Both the position numbers and the translations under genes were made by a program. A stretch of 54,992 nucleotides of DNA from Lysobacterales bacterium (lineage in GTDB: Bacteria > Pseudomonadota > Gammaproteobacteria > Xanthomonadales > SZUA-5), in NCBI GenBank assembly GCA_022844135.1, contig JALHMG010000037.1, positions 1 to 54,992 of the forward strand, read 5' to 3'. Below, piece by piece: positions 33,564-42,111 of the stretch (position 1 is the first letter of the stretch; each line of letters begins with the position of its first letter). The notes under the pieces were generated by a model. It did no database searches and was not told the DNA's origin. It worked only from the letters and a program-made list of their open reading frames with translations.

Positions 33564-34282
33564 ATGACCTACCATCGCGCCGCAGCCAGTGCGCTGCTGT
33601 TGTTGCTCGCCGGGAGCTCGGCGCCGGCGGCAGCTTGGTGCTGGATCAAGACACCGCCGGCGTGCCCGGCGCCAACGAAACCGACGACGAGTTTGGTTCA
33701 TCGCTGGCGGCTGGCGATTTCGATGGCGACGGTGGCGACGATCTGGCGATTGGAGTACCTCTGGAAGATATCGGCAGCGGATTCCAGGACGGCATGGTGA
33801 TTATTGCCTACGGCGACCCCAACGGCGTGAATCGACTCGACCGCTTCATCGCCATTGACCTCGTCGACGCTGGTCTCGCAACCGGTGGCACCTCCGGCGC
33901 CGACAGTTTCGGTCAGGGCCTGGCCACCGGCGACTTTAACGGCGATGGCTTCGCCGATCTGGCCGTGGGCGCACCGGGTGGCCCGTCGGGTCTAGGCGGC
34001 ATCGAAAGCGGCGCGGTGGTGGTGTTCTACGGTGCCGCGAGCGGATTGAGCGCCGCGCGCAGGCAGCTCTGGCATATGGACATTGCCGGCGTGGCCGGCG
34101 CCGCGCGCGCGGGCGATCTGTTTGGCAGTGCGTTGACGAATGGCGACTTCAACGACGATCGCGTCAGCGATTTGCTGATCGGTATTCCGCGTCGCGACTC
34201 GACCGGCTTGAGCGACAACATCGGCGGCGTGCTGGTGCTCTACGGCAGCTTACCGACTTTGCTGATCAATGGCTTCGAATGA
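33564..34282 (+). pseudogene. Frameshifted secreted FG-GAP repeat protein
   Basis: A signal peptide, MTYHRAAASALLLLLAGSSA followed by PAAA, begins at 33564 after GGAG. Around 33630-33640 the coding signal moves to another frame. That frame reads LVLDQDTAGVPGANETDDEF and carries three calcium-loop FG-GAP repeats (DFDGDGGDDLAIGVP, DFNGDGFADLAVGAP, DFNDDRVSDLLIGIP), ending LLINGFE at 34282. The signal peptide and the body thus lie in different frames, one indel apart. This is either a real inactivating mutation or a sequencing error. The intact form would be a secreted integrin-like propeller. Confidence 0.75.
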
Positions 34283-34439
34283 TCGCGGCGAACTTGGCTC
34301 GGGTATGCACGATCGAGCTGACCCGAAAATGAAAACACCAGCCTGCTCGAAATCATGCTACGGCCATGATCGCTTGCTCGTGCCGCCAACTCGAATCAGC
34401 CCTGAGTCGGACATTCCTTCAGAAGACGCTTAACACCGG

Positions 34440-35345
34440 TCACTCGTCGATAATGTAGTGCGGCACAAAGCAACTGCTGTTGCGCGTAATCGGCGATGCG
34501 TCTTCGCGAATTCCGATGCCGGCGGCGTCATCGCCGATGATCCAGGCGCCGACAACCGGATATCGGCCGTCGAAGCATGGCAATGGCGCCAGGGTCTGCC
34601 AGATGCAGTCGCCCACGTATGGACCGCCGCTTTGGTCCAACGCGCCGCGATCATCGAGCAGCGCGATATTTGCGCCTTCGCGCGAGTATCTGGGCTTGCG
34701 TGCGACAGGGCGACCGAGCGTATCGGCGAACGCCGCCGGCAGCAGATTCGGATGTCCACGATTGCGCTCCCAGAGCAGCGGCAGCATCGCCTTGCTGCTC
34801 AGCAGCAGCTTCCACGGGGGCTCTATGAAACGCGTCCGTACGCCGGGCAACCACTGCGCAAACTGGTCTTGCCACATCCATTCCCACGGGTACAACTTGA
34901 ACAGGCATTCGATCGGCGCACCGCCATCATCGACAAAGGTGGATTGCCGATGTGCATAGCCGATGTCGGCCAGCGCCAATCCGCGTATTTCCATCCCCGC
35001 TTGCTGAGCGAGGTCCATCAGATAGCGCACGGTGGCGCTGTCTTCGTCGTGATCTGGATCGGCGGCGAAATGTACGCGCGCACCGCGCGGCAGAATCTGC
35101 TGCCATCGAGCCAACGATCGCTCGTGCAGCGAATTGAACTGATCGGCCTGAGGTTGTACGTCGGTCAACCAGAACCACTGTGCAACGCTGGCTTCAACCA
35201 GACCGGTTGGCGTGTCGGCGTTGTACTCCAGCAACTGCGGCGCACCCTGCCCGTCCCAGCTGAAGTCGAACCGCCCGTAGAGCGAAGGATCGCCGCGGCG
35301 CCAAGATGTCTCGATCAATTCGTCGATTCCGCCAGAGCGCGGCGA
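34440..35345 (-). pseudogene. 5'-truncated glutathionylspermidine synthase family gene
   Basis: The frame gives about 300 residues matching the C-terminal three quarters of this ATP-grasp family. SWRRGDPSLYGRFDFSWDGQ, LLEYNADTPTGLVEASVAQW, PPWKLLLSSKAMLPLLWERN and SREGANIALL are all present, and it ends GIGIREDASPITRNSSCFVP. Homologues are about 385 residues. Roughly the first 90 residues and a proper ATG are missing; the first possible start is a TTG near 35318. The 130 bp towards ilvN hold no in-frame match. The family ligates glutathione or other peptides to amines. Confidence 0.75.
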
Positions 35346-35479
35346 TTGCGATTGCGCTACATCGCACTCCCAGCCGATTTAGAGCTACGCAATGAACTGG
35401 CCTTGATTTTGGCGCACGAGCCGCCGATCTGGCGCGCTGAGATGGCGCAGTGGCTGATCGGGCGCTTCATTGCCCCACC

Positions 35480-36022
35480 TTAGGTCGCTTCCGCTCCGCG
35501 CCCGATCGCCACGACGCCAGTGCGCGATAACTCGACCAGGCCGATGGGAATCATCATCTCGACAAATGCGTCGATCTTCACCGGCGTGCCGGTCAATTCG
35601 AAGACAAAACTCTGTGGCGAAATGTCGATGACGCGAGCCCTAAAGACCTCGGCCAGGCGTAGTGCTTCGGCACGTTGATCGCCGGTCGCGGCGATTTTCA
35701 CCAGCGCCATCTCACGCTCCAGGCCCGGCTTGTCCACGGCCAGATCGACGACGCGATGTACCGGAATCAGGCGCATCAATTGCGCTTTGATCTGATCGAT
35801 CACGTGCGGGGTGCCGGAGGTGACCACGGTGATGCGCGAGGTGTGCTTCTGATGATCGGTTTCGGCAACTGTCAGCGATTCGATATTGTAGCCGCGACCT
35901 GAGAACAAGCCCACGACACGCGCCAAAGCGCCGACCTCGTTGTCGACAGTGATCGAAAGCGTTGCGCGGGTGACGCGGGTTTTGTCGTCGACAAGGAAAT
36001 AGGCGGAGGCGGGTTGGGTCAT
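35480..36022 (-). CDS. ilvN: Acetolactate synthase small (regulatory) subunit
   Basis: This 180-residue protein has an N-terminal ACT domain (TLSITVDNEVGALARVVGLF, SGRGYNIESLTVAETDH) and a C-terminal domain with FELTGTPVKIDAFVEMMIPI. It binds branched-chain amino acids and gives valine feedback to the large subunit. It is on the same strand as the catalytic subunit, but 546 bp separate them, occupied by a lipoprotein gene; normally the two are adjacent. The start at 36022 was chosen for family length. Confidence 0.95.
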   Translation of the reverse strand: MTQPASAYFLVDDKTRVTRATLSITVDNEVGALARVVGLFSGRGYNIESLTVAETDHQKHTSRITVVTSGTPHVIDQIKAQLMRLIPVHRVVDLAVDKPGLEREMALVKIAATGDQRAEALRLAEVFRARVIDISPQSFVFELTGTPVKIDAFVEMMIPIGLVELSRTGVVAIGRGAEAT

Positions 36023-36050
36023 TGGAGTACCGAATCTGGTTTGGCGGCCA

Positions 36051-36572
36051 TTAGCCTTGGGGAACAAGCGACGCAACACCGGTGGCGTCGTCGATGCGAA
36101 TGAGCAGCATTGAGTCTGGTTGCAGCGAGCGATTCATTGCGGAATACAGCCAGTACGGCGCTTCTCCAGTGCGGCAATGCGCTTGGAGAAATGGCTCGTA
36201 GAAGTCTGCCCAGCGGATTGGGTGGTCTGCGGCAAAGCGTTCGGCGATTCTCTGGGCTCGATCTGCGGTCAACGCCAGCGGCGCGACGCAGGGGGCGGTG
36301 ACATGATCGGCTCGCCCTGAAGCAGCGTCGATCACAACCAGTTCGGAGTCGTCAAAGCTTCCGCTCGGGCCATACGTTCCAGCGATCCAGACACCACGGT
36401 TTCCTTCGCAGCGAAATCTCGGCTCCATTTTGCGATCGAGATAGCGCGCAGGGTCGGGACTGCTCTCTTTGACGGTGGCACGAAAGATCGCACGAGCTTC
36501 GTCAGCATCGATCTTTGGCTCGCCACAGCCGGCAGCAGCGGCCAACAGCGTAGCGAGCACTGCCCAACTCAT
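36051..36572 (-). CDS. Predicted lipoprotein of unknown function between ilvB and ilvN
   Basis: The 173 residues start SWAVLATLLAAAAGCGEPKI, a lipoprotein signal with the lipobox AAGC at about residues 13-16. The mature part holds several cysteines and tryptophans (RFRCEGNRGVWIAGTYGPSG, ITAPC-like, QAHCRTGEAPYWLYSAM) and ends IDDATGVASLVPQG. I do not recognise a family. Its ATG overlaps the ilvB stop (ATGA) and its stop is 28 bp before ilvN, so it is embedded in the acetolactate synthase operon, which is unusual for a cell-envelope protein. Confidence 0.75.
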   Translation of the reverse strand: MSWAVLATLLAAAAGCGEPKIDADEARAIFRATVKESSPDPARYLDRKMEPRFRCEGNRGVWIAGTYGPSGSFDDSELVVIDAASGRADHVTAPCVAPLALTADRAQRIAERFAADHPIRWADFYEPFLQAHCRTGEAPYWLYSAMNRSLQPDSMLLIRIDDATGVASLVPQG

Positions 36573-38320
36573 ACCAACATCTTCCCCGCCTCCGACACGC
36601 CCGCGTGCACCGCATCGGGCAGGATCATTTCGTCGTGTGCAGCGCCAGAAGGGATCATCGGGTAACAGTTTTCGAGCTTATCGACGACGCAGTCGAAGAT
36701 CACGGGCCCATCAAAGTCGATCATTTCCTGGATCGCCGTATCTAGTTCGCCCGCCCTGATCGCGCGGATGCCTTTTGCGCCATAGGCTTCTGCGAGCTTG
36801 ACGAAGTCAGGCAACGCCTCGGAGTACGAGTGCGCATAGCGGCCGCCATGCAGCAGCTGCTGCCACTGGCGCACCATGCCCATGTATTCGTTGTTCAAGA
36901 TGAATATCTTGATTGGCAGGCGGTACTGAACCGCGGTCGACAGCTCTTGCATGGTCATCAGCACCGAGGCTTCGCCGGCGATGTCGATGACCAGCGCATC
37001 ACGATGCGCGGTTTGTACGCCCACGGCCGCCGGAATACCGTACCCCATGGTGCCCAGGCCGCCGCTGGTCATCCAGCGATTGGGTTCTTCGAAGTGGTAG
37101 TGCTGAGCGGCCCACATTTGATGTTGGCCGACTTCGGTGGTGATATAGGTCTTGCGATGTTTGGTGAGCTGGTACAGGCGCTCAACGGCGTATTGCGGCT
37201 TGATGGTGTCGCCATCCTGGCGATAAGCCAGCGAGCGACGCGCACGCCACGCATCGACTTGCGCCCACCAGGCGGTCAGCGTGGCCACATCGGGCTTTTG
37301 CGGCAGCGACTTCCAAGCCTCGATCATCGCTTCGAGCACATGCGCGCAGTCGCCCACGATCGGCACTTCGACGCGCACGGTCTTGTTGATCGACGAGGGA
37401 TCAATGTCGACATGGATTTTCTTCGAACCGGGCGAGAAGGCATCGAGTCGGCCGGTGACGCGATCGTCGAAGCGCGCGCCTATGTTGATCATCACATCGC
37501 AGCGGTTCATCGCCAGATTGGCCTCGTAGGTGCCGTGCATGCCAAGCATGCCCAACCACTGCCGATCGCTCGCCGGATAGGCGCCCAAGCCCATCAGCGT
37601 TGAGGTGATCGGGAAGCCGGTCAGCCGCACCAGCTCGCGCAGCAGTTTCGAGGCCTTGGTGCCCGAATTGATCACGCCGCCGCCGGTGTAGAACACCGGG
37701 CGTCGGGCGTTCGCCATCAACGCCACCGCTTGTTCGATGCGCTGCGCATCGCCTTCTACGCGCGGGCGGTAGGTGCGATGCACAATGTTGCTCTTGGTCT
37801 GATATTCGCCGCGCTTGAACTGCACATCTTTGGGAATGTCGACCACAACCGGGCCGGGGCGTCCGGTGGAAGCGATGTAAAACGCATCGTGCAACACGCG
37901 TGCGAGCTCGTTGACATCGCGCACCAGGAAGTTGTGTTTCGTGCAAGCGCGCGTGATGCCGACGGTATCGCACTCCTGAAACGCATCGGTGCCGATAAGA
38001 TGCGTCGGCACCTGTCCGGTGATCGCGACCAGAGGAATCGAATCCATCATCGCATCGGCCAGACCCGTGACCGCGTTGGTCGCGCCAGGTCCGCTGGTGA
38101 CCAGTAACACGCCGACCTTGCCCGTTGAGCGCGCGTAGCCTTCGGCCGCGTGCGCTGCACCTTGCTCATGGCGCACCAGTACATGCTCGATGCTCTCTTG
38201 CTGGAACAGCGCATCGTAAATCGGCAGTACCGCGCCACCGGGGTAACCGAAAATGTGCTCGACGCCCTGATCTTGCAGTGCACGGACGACGATTTGGGCA
38301 CCGGTGAGTTGATCTAACAT
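36569..38320 (-). CDS. ilvB: Acetolactate synthase large (catalytic) subunit
   Basis: This 583-residue thiamine-diphosphate enzyme makes acetolactate or acetohydroxybutyrate, the first step to branched-chain amino acids. The catalytic glutamate is in VLVRHEQGAAHAAEGYARST. The FAD and central domain shows PVFYTGGGVINSG and GARFDDRVTGRLDAF. The cofactor segment reads IDIAGEASVLMTMQELSTAV, then LNNEYMGMVRQWQ; GEAS replaces the commoner GDGS, a variant I recall from alphaproteobacterial enzymes. The start at 38320 (MLDQLTGAQ) is preceded by a CCAGGAATCAGGAACC leader. It is first in the ilvB-lipoprotein-ilvN unit. Confidence 0.96.
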   Translation of the reverse strand: MLDQLTGAQIVVRALQDQGVEHIFGYPGGAVLPIYDALFQQESIEHVLVRHEQGAAHAAEGYARSTGKVGVLLVTSGPGATNAVTGLADAMMDSIPLVAITGQVPTHLIGTDAFQECDTVGITRACTKHNFLVRDVNELARVLHDAFYIASTGRPGPVVVDIPKDVQFKRGEYQTKSNIVHRTYRPRVEGDAQRIEQAVALMANARRPVFYTGGGVINSGTKASKLLRELVRLTGFPITSTLMGLGAYPASDRQWLGMLGMHGTYEANLAMNRCDVMINIGARFDDRVTGRLDAFSPGSKKIHVDIDPSSINKTVRVEVPIVGDCAHVLEAMIEAWKSLPQKPDVATLTAWWAQVDAWRARRSLAYRQDGDTIKPQYAVERLYQLTKHRKTYITTEVGQHQMWAAQHYHFEEPNRWMTSGGLGTMGYGIPAAVGVQTAHRDALVIDIAGEASVLMTMQELSTAVQYRLPIKIFILNNEYMGMVRQWQQLLHGGRYAHSYSEALPDFVKLAEAYGAKGIRAIRAGELDTAIQEMIDFDGPVIFDCVVDKLENCYPMIPSGAAHDEMILPDAVHAGVSEAGKMLV

Positions 38321-38348
38321 GGTTCCTGATTCCTGGTTCTTGGTTTGG
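38321..38348 (-). repeat. Degenerate ACCAGGAACC-type repeat in the ilvB leader
   Basis: On the minus strand AACCAAGAACCAGGAATCAG and then GAACC run directly into the ilvB ATG. This is the longest copy of the degenerate repeat, with AGGAA occurring twice within 16 bases of the start, so it may double as the ribosome-binding region. Confidence 0.5.
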
Positions 38349-38419
38349 CTACAGCGTTGCGGTTCGGCTGCCAGACCAGGGATTCGACCTGGCTCGCCTT
38401 CAACCAACATCCAACAACC

Positions 38420-39790
38420 CTATTGGCGTTTCCTGACAATCAACATCGCCAACTCCATCGCTTGCTCGTAGTTCAAGCGTGGATCGACGGTGGAGCGATA
38501 GGCCCGCTGGAGATCGTCTTCGTTTAGATCGCGCGCGCCACCCAAACACTCAGTGACGTTCTCGCCGGTCAACTCCAGGTGCGCGCCGCCGAGGCGCGAC
38601 CCATGGGCAGCGTGGATGTCAAAAGAGTGTTCAAGCTCACTGCGAATGTTCTCGAACCGCCGCGTCTTGATACCGCTCTGCGTCGATTCGGTATTGCCAT
38701 GCATCGGATCGCAGCACCACAACACGCGCTTACCGTGCGCTTTGACGGCTTCGATCAAGCGCGGCAAGTGCTCTGCAACCTTGTTCGCGCCGAGGCGATG
38801 AATGAGTGTCAGGCGACCCGGTTCGTTTTCGGGATTGAGTACGTCGATCAATCGCAGCAGGTGATCGTTAGTCACGCTCGGGGAAATCTTGACGCCGATC
38901 GGGTTGCGAATGCCGCGACAGTACTCGACGTGCGCCTCGTCGAGGGCCGCTGTGCGCATGCCGATCCATGGAAAATGCGTCGACAGATTGAAGTGCCCCC
39001 ACTGGCGCGGCACCTTGCGCGTCAGCGCTTGTTCGTAGTGCAGTACCAGGGCTTCGTGCGAGGTGAAGAAGTCCACGCGCCGCAAACTGCCCATCGGTGC
39101 TCCGCCGATGCTCTCCATAAAGCGCACGGCATCGCCAATCGAACGCACCATCTCGCGATACTCGGCCTCGTGCGGCGAGTGCTTGACCCAATCCAGGTCC
39201 CAGTATTCGGGGTGATGCAGGTCGGCGAACCCGCCATCAATCAACGCGCGCACAAAATTCATCGTCAACGCGGAGCGGCAATGACCTTCGAGCAAACGTT
39301 GCGGGTCGGGAATGCGCGCCTGCGGCGTGAATTCCGGCGCGTTAACCAGATCGCCGCGATAGCTTGGCAGCGTCACGCCGTCTTTCGTTTCCAGATCAGC
39401 CGAACGCGGCTTCGCGTACTGACCTGCGAAGCGACCGATACGCACGATCGGTTGCTTCAAGCCGTGCACCAATACCAGACTCATCTGCAACAGTACTTTG
39501 AGCCGATTGGCGATATGCGGGCTGGTGCAATCGGCGAAGTTCTCGGCGCAGTCGCCTCCCTGCAGCAAGAAGCGTTTGCCGTCAGCGGCGTCGGCCAGTT
39601 CTTGCTTGAGCTGCAGGATCTCCCAGCTGGTCACCAAAGGCGGCAAGCCCGACAATTGCTGCAGCGTGTCTTGAAGTTTCGCCGGATCCGGATAGTTGGG
39701 CTGCTGCGCCGCAACACGCTTCTGCCACGATGTCGGCGCCCAGTCGGCCGGTTCATTGACAAGTTGCAGATGGCGGTCCTGGCGTTGCAT
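38420..39790 (-). CDS. 3-deoxy-7-phosphoheptulonate synthase, class II
   Basis: This 456-residue class II (plant-type) DAHP synthase condenses PEP and erythrose-4-phosphate, the first step of the shikimate pathway. Signatures are FLLQGGDCAENFADC, RIGRFAGQYAKPRS, NPIGVKISPSVTNDHLLRLI and VLWCCDPMHGNTE, with the metal-binding cysteine in GGDCAE and the histidine in DPMHGN. The start at 39790 gives the usual length. The frame extends further upstream without family sequence, and no strong ribosome-binding site is seen. Confidence 0.95.
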   Translation of the reverse strand: MQRQDRHLQLVNEPADWAPTSWQKRVAAQQPNYPDPAKLQDTLQQLSGLPPLVTSWEILQLKQELADAADGKRFLLQGGDCAENFADCTSPHIANRLKVLLQMSLVLVHGLKQPIVRIGRFAGQYAKPRSADLETKDGVTLPSYRGDLVNAPEFTPQARIPDPQRLLEGHCRSALTMNFVRALIDGGFADLHHPEYWDLDWVKHSPHEAEYREMVRSIGDAVRFMESIGGAPMGSLRRVDFFTSHEALVLHYEQALTRKVPRQWGHFNLSTHFPWIGMRTAALDEAHVEYCRGIRNPIGVKISPSVTNDHLLRLIDVLNPENEPGRLTLIHRLGANKVAEHLPRLIEAVKAHGKRVLWCCDPMHGNTESTQSGIKTRRFENIRSELEHSFDIHAAHGSRLGGAHLELTGENVTECLGGARDLNEDDLQRAYRSTVDPRLNYEQAMELAMLIVRKRQ

Positions 39791-40048
39791 GGCGGCAAAC
39801 TTCACGGCGTTCAGCCAAAGGTCACGGGACGTTCGACTGTAGACGAGGATTCTAGGTACTGCAATGCACAAGAGGGAGTTCGGTTTTGGCGAGATTTGAA
39901 TCTGTCGCCGAAATCGCTGTGCCCTCATCGCGCATGACCCAGTGCCCACGGCGTGCGCCGCGAAGAGCTGGGACATTGCGTCGAGCGCCGGGCCGTTGTT
40001 GCGATTTCGCGCTATCGCCAGAGGGCCCTCGGTTACTGCTGACTTTCG

Positions 40049-40564
40049 CTACTTCACGCGAGCAAACGCGCTGTACACCATCAAGGTGCCCATGATCGCA
40101 AACCAGATGAATACCCACGCCGGCATGCTCAAACCCAGAAAGGTCCAGTCGACTTTCGCGCAATCGCCTTTTGCCTCAAGTACGCGCGCAAGCATGTCGC
40201 CAATCTTGATCGAACCTAATTGCACGCCCTGCACCAGGACATCAAGCGGAGGAGCGCAAGTGCCCATCAGGTCCGGCGGCTGCAGTTGCTGACGAACATG
40301 CCAGCCTGAAAGCCCGGCACCGGTGGCAGTGAGCACGAGTGCGCCACCGCCGTAAACCTTCCAGCCCCAGCCTTTAGGTCCGTGGATCGCAGCGATCAGC
40401 GCCCAGAGCACAACTGCGAACATGGCTATGCGCTGAAACATGCACAACGGACAAGGTTCCAGACCCAAGACATATTGCGAGTAGTAGGCGTAGCCCAACA
40501 GAGCAATGCCGCATGCGGCGATCGCAGCAAACACGGCCCGGGGCGATTTCAAGTATCTCAACAT
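40049..40564 (-). CDS. dsbB: Disulfide bond formation protein B
   Basis: This 171-residue inner-membrane protein has four membrane segments. The first redox pair is Cys38-Pro-Leu-Cys41 in LEPCPLCMFQRIAMF. The second pair lies in MGTCAPP and KGDCAKVDWTFLGLSMPAW, matching the DsbB quinone-reductase architecture that reoxidises DsbA. GGAGAAGG precedes the ATG at 40564; the frame starts earlier at 40585. It lies just past the terminator of the ribosomal operon, on the same strand. Confidence 0.96.
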   Translation of the reverse strand: MLRYLKSPRAVFAAIAACGIALLGYAYYSQYVLGLEPCPLCMFQRIAMFAVVLWALIAAIHGPKGWGWKVYGGGALVLTATGAGLSGWHVRQQLQPPDLMGTCAPPLDVLVQGVQLGSIKIGDMLARVLEAKGDCAKVDWTFLGLSMPAWVFIWFAIMGTLMVYSAFARVK

Positions 40565-40585
40565 GTCCTTCTCCGTTGAAAACAA

Positions 40586-40611
40586 AAAAGCCGCGACGAG
40601 CGCGGCTTTCT
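40586..40611 (-). terminator. Intrinsic terminator of the ribosomal protein operon
   Basis: On the minus strand AAAGCCGCG-CTCGT-CGCGGC is followed by TTTTTTG. The six-base GCCGCG/CGCGGC stem is extended by flanking A-T pairs, then comes a T-run, a canonical rho-independent terminator 22 bases past the rplQ stop. Confidence 0.9.
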
Positions 40612-40632
40612 GCTTGACGCGATAACCGGGGG

Positions 40633-41016
40633 TTACTCGGCTGCGGCGACCGCGGCGCGCGGGCGGTCCACCAGCTCGACATAAGCCATCGGCGCGTTAT
40701 CGCCATCGCGAAACCCGCACTTGAGGATGCGCAAGTAACCACCCGGACGGGTGCGATAGCGCGGCCCCAGCTCGACGAAGAGCTTACCAACGATCGACTT
40801 GTCGCGCAGTCGCGAAAAGGCCAAACGACGGTTCGCAACGCCATCCTGTTTCGCGAGTGTAAGCAACGGCTCAGCAAAGCGCCGAAGTTCCTTTGCTTTC
40901 GGCAAAGTGGTCTTGATCAACTCGTGCTGGAACAGCGAGTTGGTCATGTTGCGAAACATCGATTGGCGATGTGCACTGGTGCGCGCGAACGCGCGGCCGG
41001 AATTACGATGACGCAT
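40633..41016 (-). CDS. rplQ: 50S ribosomal protein bL17
   Basis: This 127-residue protein starts [20 protein letters not shown] and has [20 protein letters not shown] at its end, typical of bL17, which lies near the peptide exit tunnel. The start at 41016 is the family start. It is the last gene of the alpha operon, 81 bp after rpoA, and is followed by the operon terminator. Confidence 0.98.
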   Translation of the reverse strand: MRHRNSGRAFARTSAHRQSMFRNMTNSLFQHELIKTTLPKAKELRRFAEPLLTLAKQDGVANRRLAFSRLRDKSIVGKLFVELGPRYRTRPGGYLRILKCGFRDGDNAPMAYVELVDRPRAAVAAAE

Positions 41017-41097
41017 GACAAATATCCTCAATAACGCTATTGCATCCCGGCCTCGAAGGCGCCGGACGCCATGCCCGGCATGGGATGTGAATGGTCT

Positions 41098-42093
41098 TTA
41101 GCCGCCAAACCCGCTGGTAGCCAAGCCCGGCGGCGGCCAATTCTCAAGTTTCATGCCGAGCGACAGACCGCGCGCGGCGAGTACATCCTTGATCTCGGTC
41201 AGCGACTTCTTGCCGAGATTGGGTGTCTTGAGAAGTTCAACTTCAGTGCGCTGGATCAAGTCGCCGATGTAGTAGATGCTCTCGGCCTTGAGGCAGTTAG
41301 CCGACCGTACGGTCAATTCCAGATCATCGATCGGTCGCAACAGCACCGGATCGACTTCCGAGCGACCGGCAGCAGGGCGTTCGGCCTCGCGGCGCGTCAC
41401 ATCAACGAACGCTCCCAGCTGGTCAACCAGGATACCCGCAGCATGCTTGACTGCATCAACCGCATCGACGGTTCCGTCGGTTTCGACATCCAACACCAGC
41501 TTGTCGAGGTTGGTACGCTGCTCGACGCGCGCGCTGTCGACCGAATAGGACACCTTGCGCACTGGCGAGTAAGTCGCATCGATCTGCAAACGGCCAATAG
41601 GACGCGCCTCATCCTCCGGAAGGCGCCGACTGCTGGCCGGCTCGTAACCGACACCCTTGGCAACCTTCAGCCGCATCGAAACCGAAACGTCCTTGGTTAG
41701 AGTGCAAATCACCAGATCAGGATTGACGATTTCGACGTTATGGTCTGTCGTGATGTCGCCTGCTGTCAGTGGCCCCCGACCCTTGCGCGAAACATGCACC
41801 GTCGTCTGCTCGACGTTATGCAGGCGCACCGCTACGTCTTTGAGATTCAACAGAATTTCAACGACGTCTTCCTGGACGCCTTCGACAGTGCTGTACTCAT
41901 GCAGTACGCCGTCGATCTCAACCTCGGTAATCGCCGCGCCGGGAATTGACGACAGCAATACACGCCGAAGCGCGTTGCCGAGTGTGTGGCCGAATCCGCG
42001 CTCCAGTGGTTCGAGTACAACACGGGCGCGCTTGTCGCCACCGCTCTCGACCACCAAGTTGTGCGGACGCAGCAAATTCGTTGCAGACGCCAT
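41098..42093 (-). CDS. rpoA: RNA polymerase alpha subunit
   Basis: The 331 residues include the assembly domain ([40 protein letters not shown]), a linker and the C-terminal domain ([20 protein letters not shown], then [20 protein letters not shown]) that contacts UP elements and activators. Length is near the 329 of E. coli. It lies between rpsD and rplQ as usual, with an 18-bp gap to rpsD. Confidence 0.99.
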   Translation of the reverse strand: MASATNLLRPHNLVVESGGDKRARVVLEPLERGFGHTLGNALRRVLLSSIPGAAITEVEIDGVLHEYSTVEGVQEDVVEILLNLKDVAVRLHNVEQTTVHVSRKGRGPLTAGDITTDHNVEIVNPDLVICTLTKDVSVSMRLKVAKGVGYEPASSRRLPEDEARPIGRLQIDATYSPVRKVSYSVDSARVEQRTNLDKLVLDVETDGTVDAVDAVKHAAGILVDQLGAFVDVTRREAERPAAGRSEVDPVLLRPIDDLELTVRSANCLKAESIYYIGDLIQRTEVELLKTPNLGKKSLTEIKDVLAARGLSLGMKLENWPPPGLATSGFGG

Positions 42094-42111
42094 TGACAGA
42101 CCTCGCCTTGA

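Noticed and set aside
34458-35483. 341-codon plus-strand frame opposite the glutathionylspermidine synthase gene
   Set aside because: Most of it is antisense to clear ATP-grasp sequence. Only its last 45 or so codons, outside that gene, look protein-like, and this is noted as a finding rather than a gene.
36569-38320. GEAS in place of GDGS at the thiamine-diphosphate site of IlvB as a possible inactivation
   Set aside because: I recall the same GEAS variant in functional alphaproteobacterial acetolactate synthases, and all other motifs are intact.
38579-39937. 452-codon plus-strand frame opposite DAHP synthase
   Set aside because: Shadow of a well-conserved class II DAHP synthase.
39791-40048. 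Possible promoter for the DAHP synthase gene (TTGCAG-17-TACAGT on the minus strand)
   Set aside because: Only 3/6 and 4/6 matches, and several equally poor alternatives lie in the same 258-bp gap, so I did not list it. I saw no gene in this gap.
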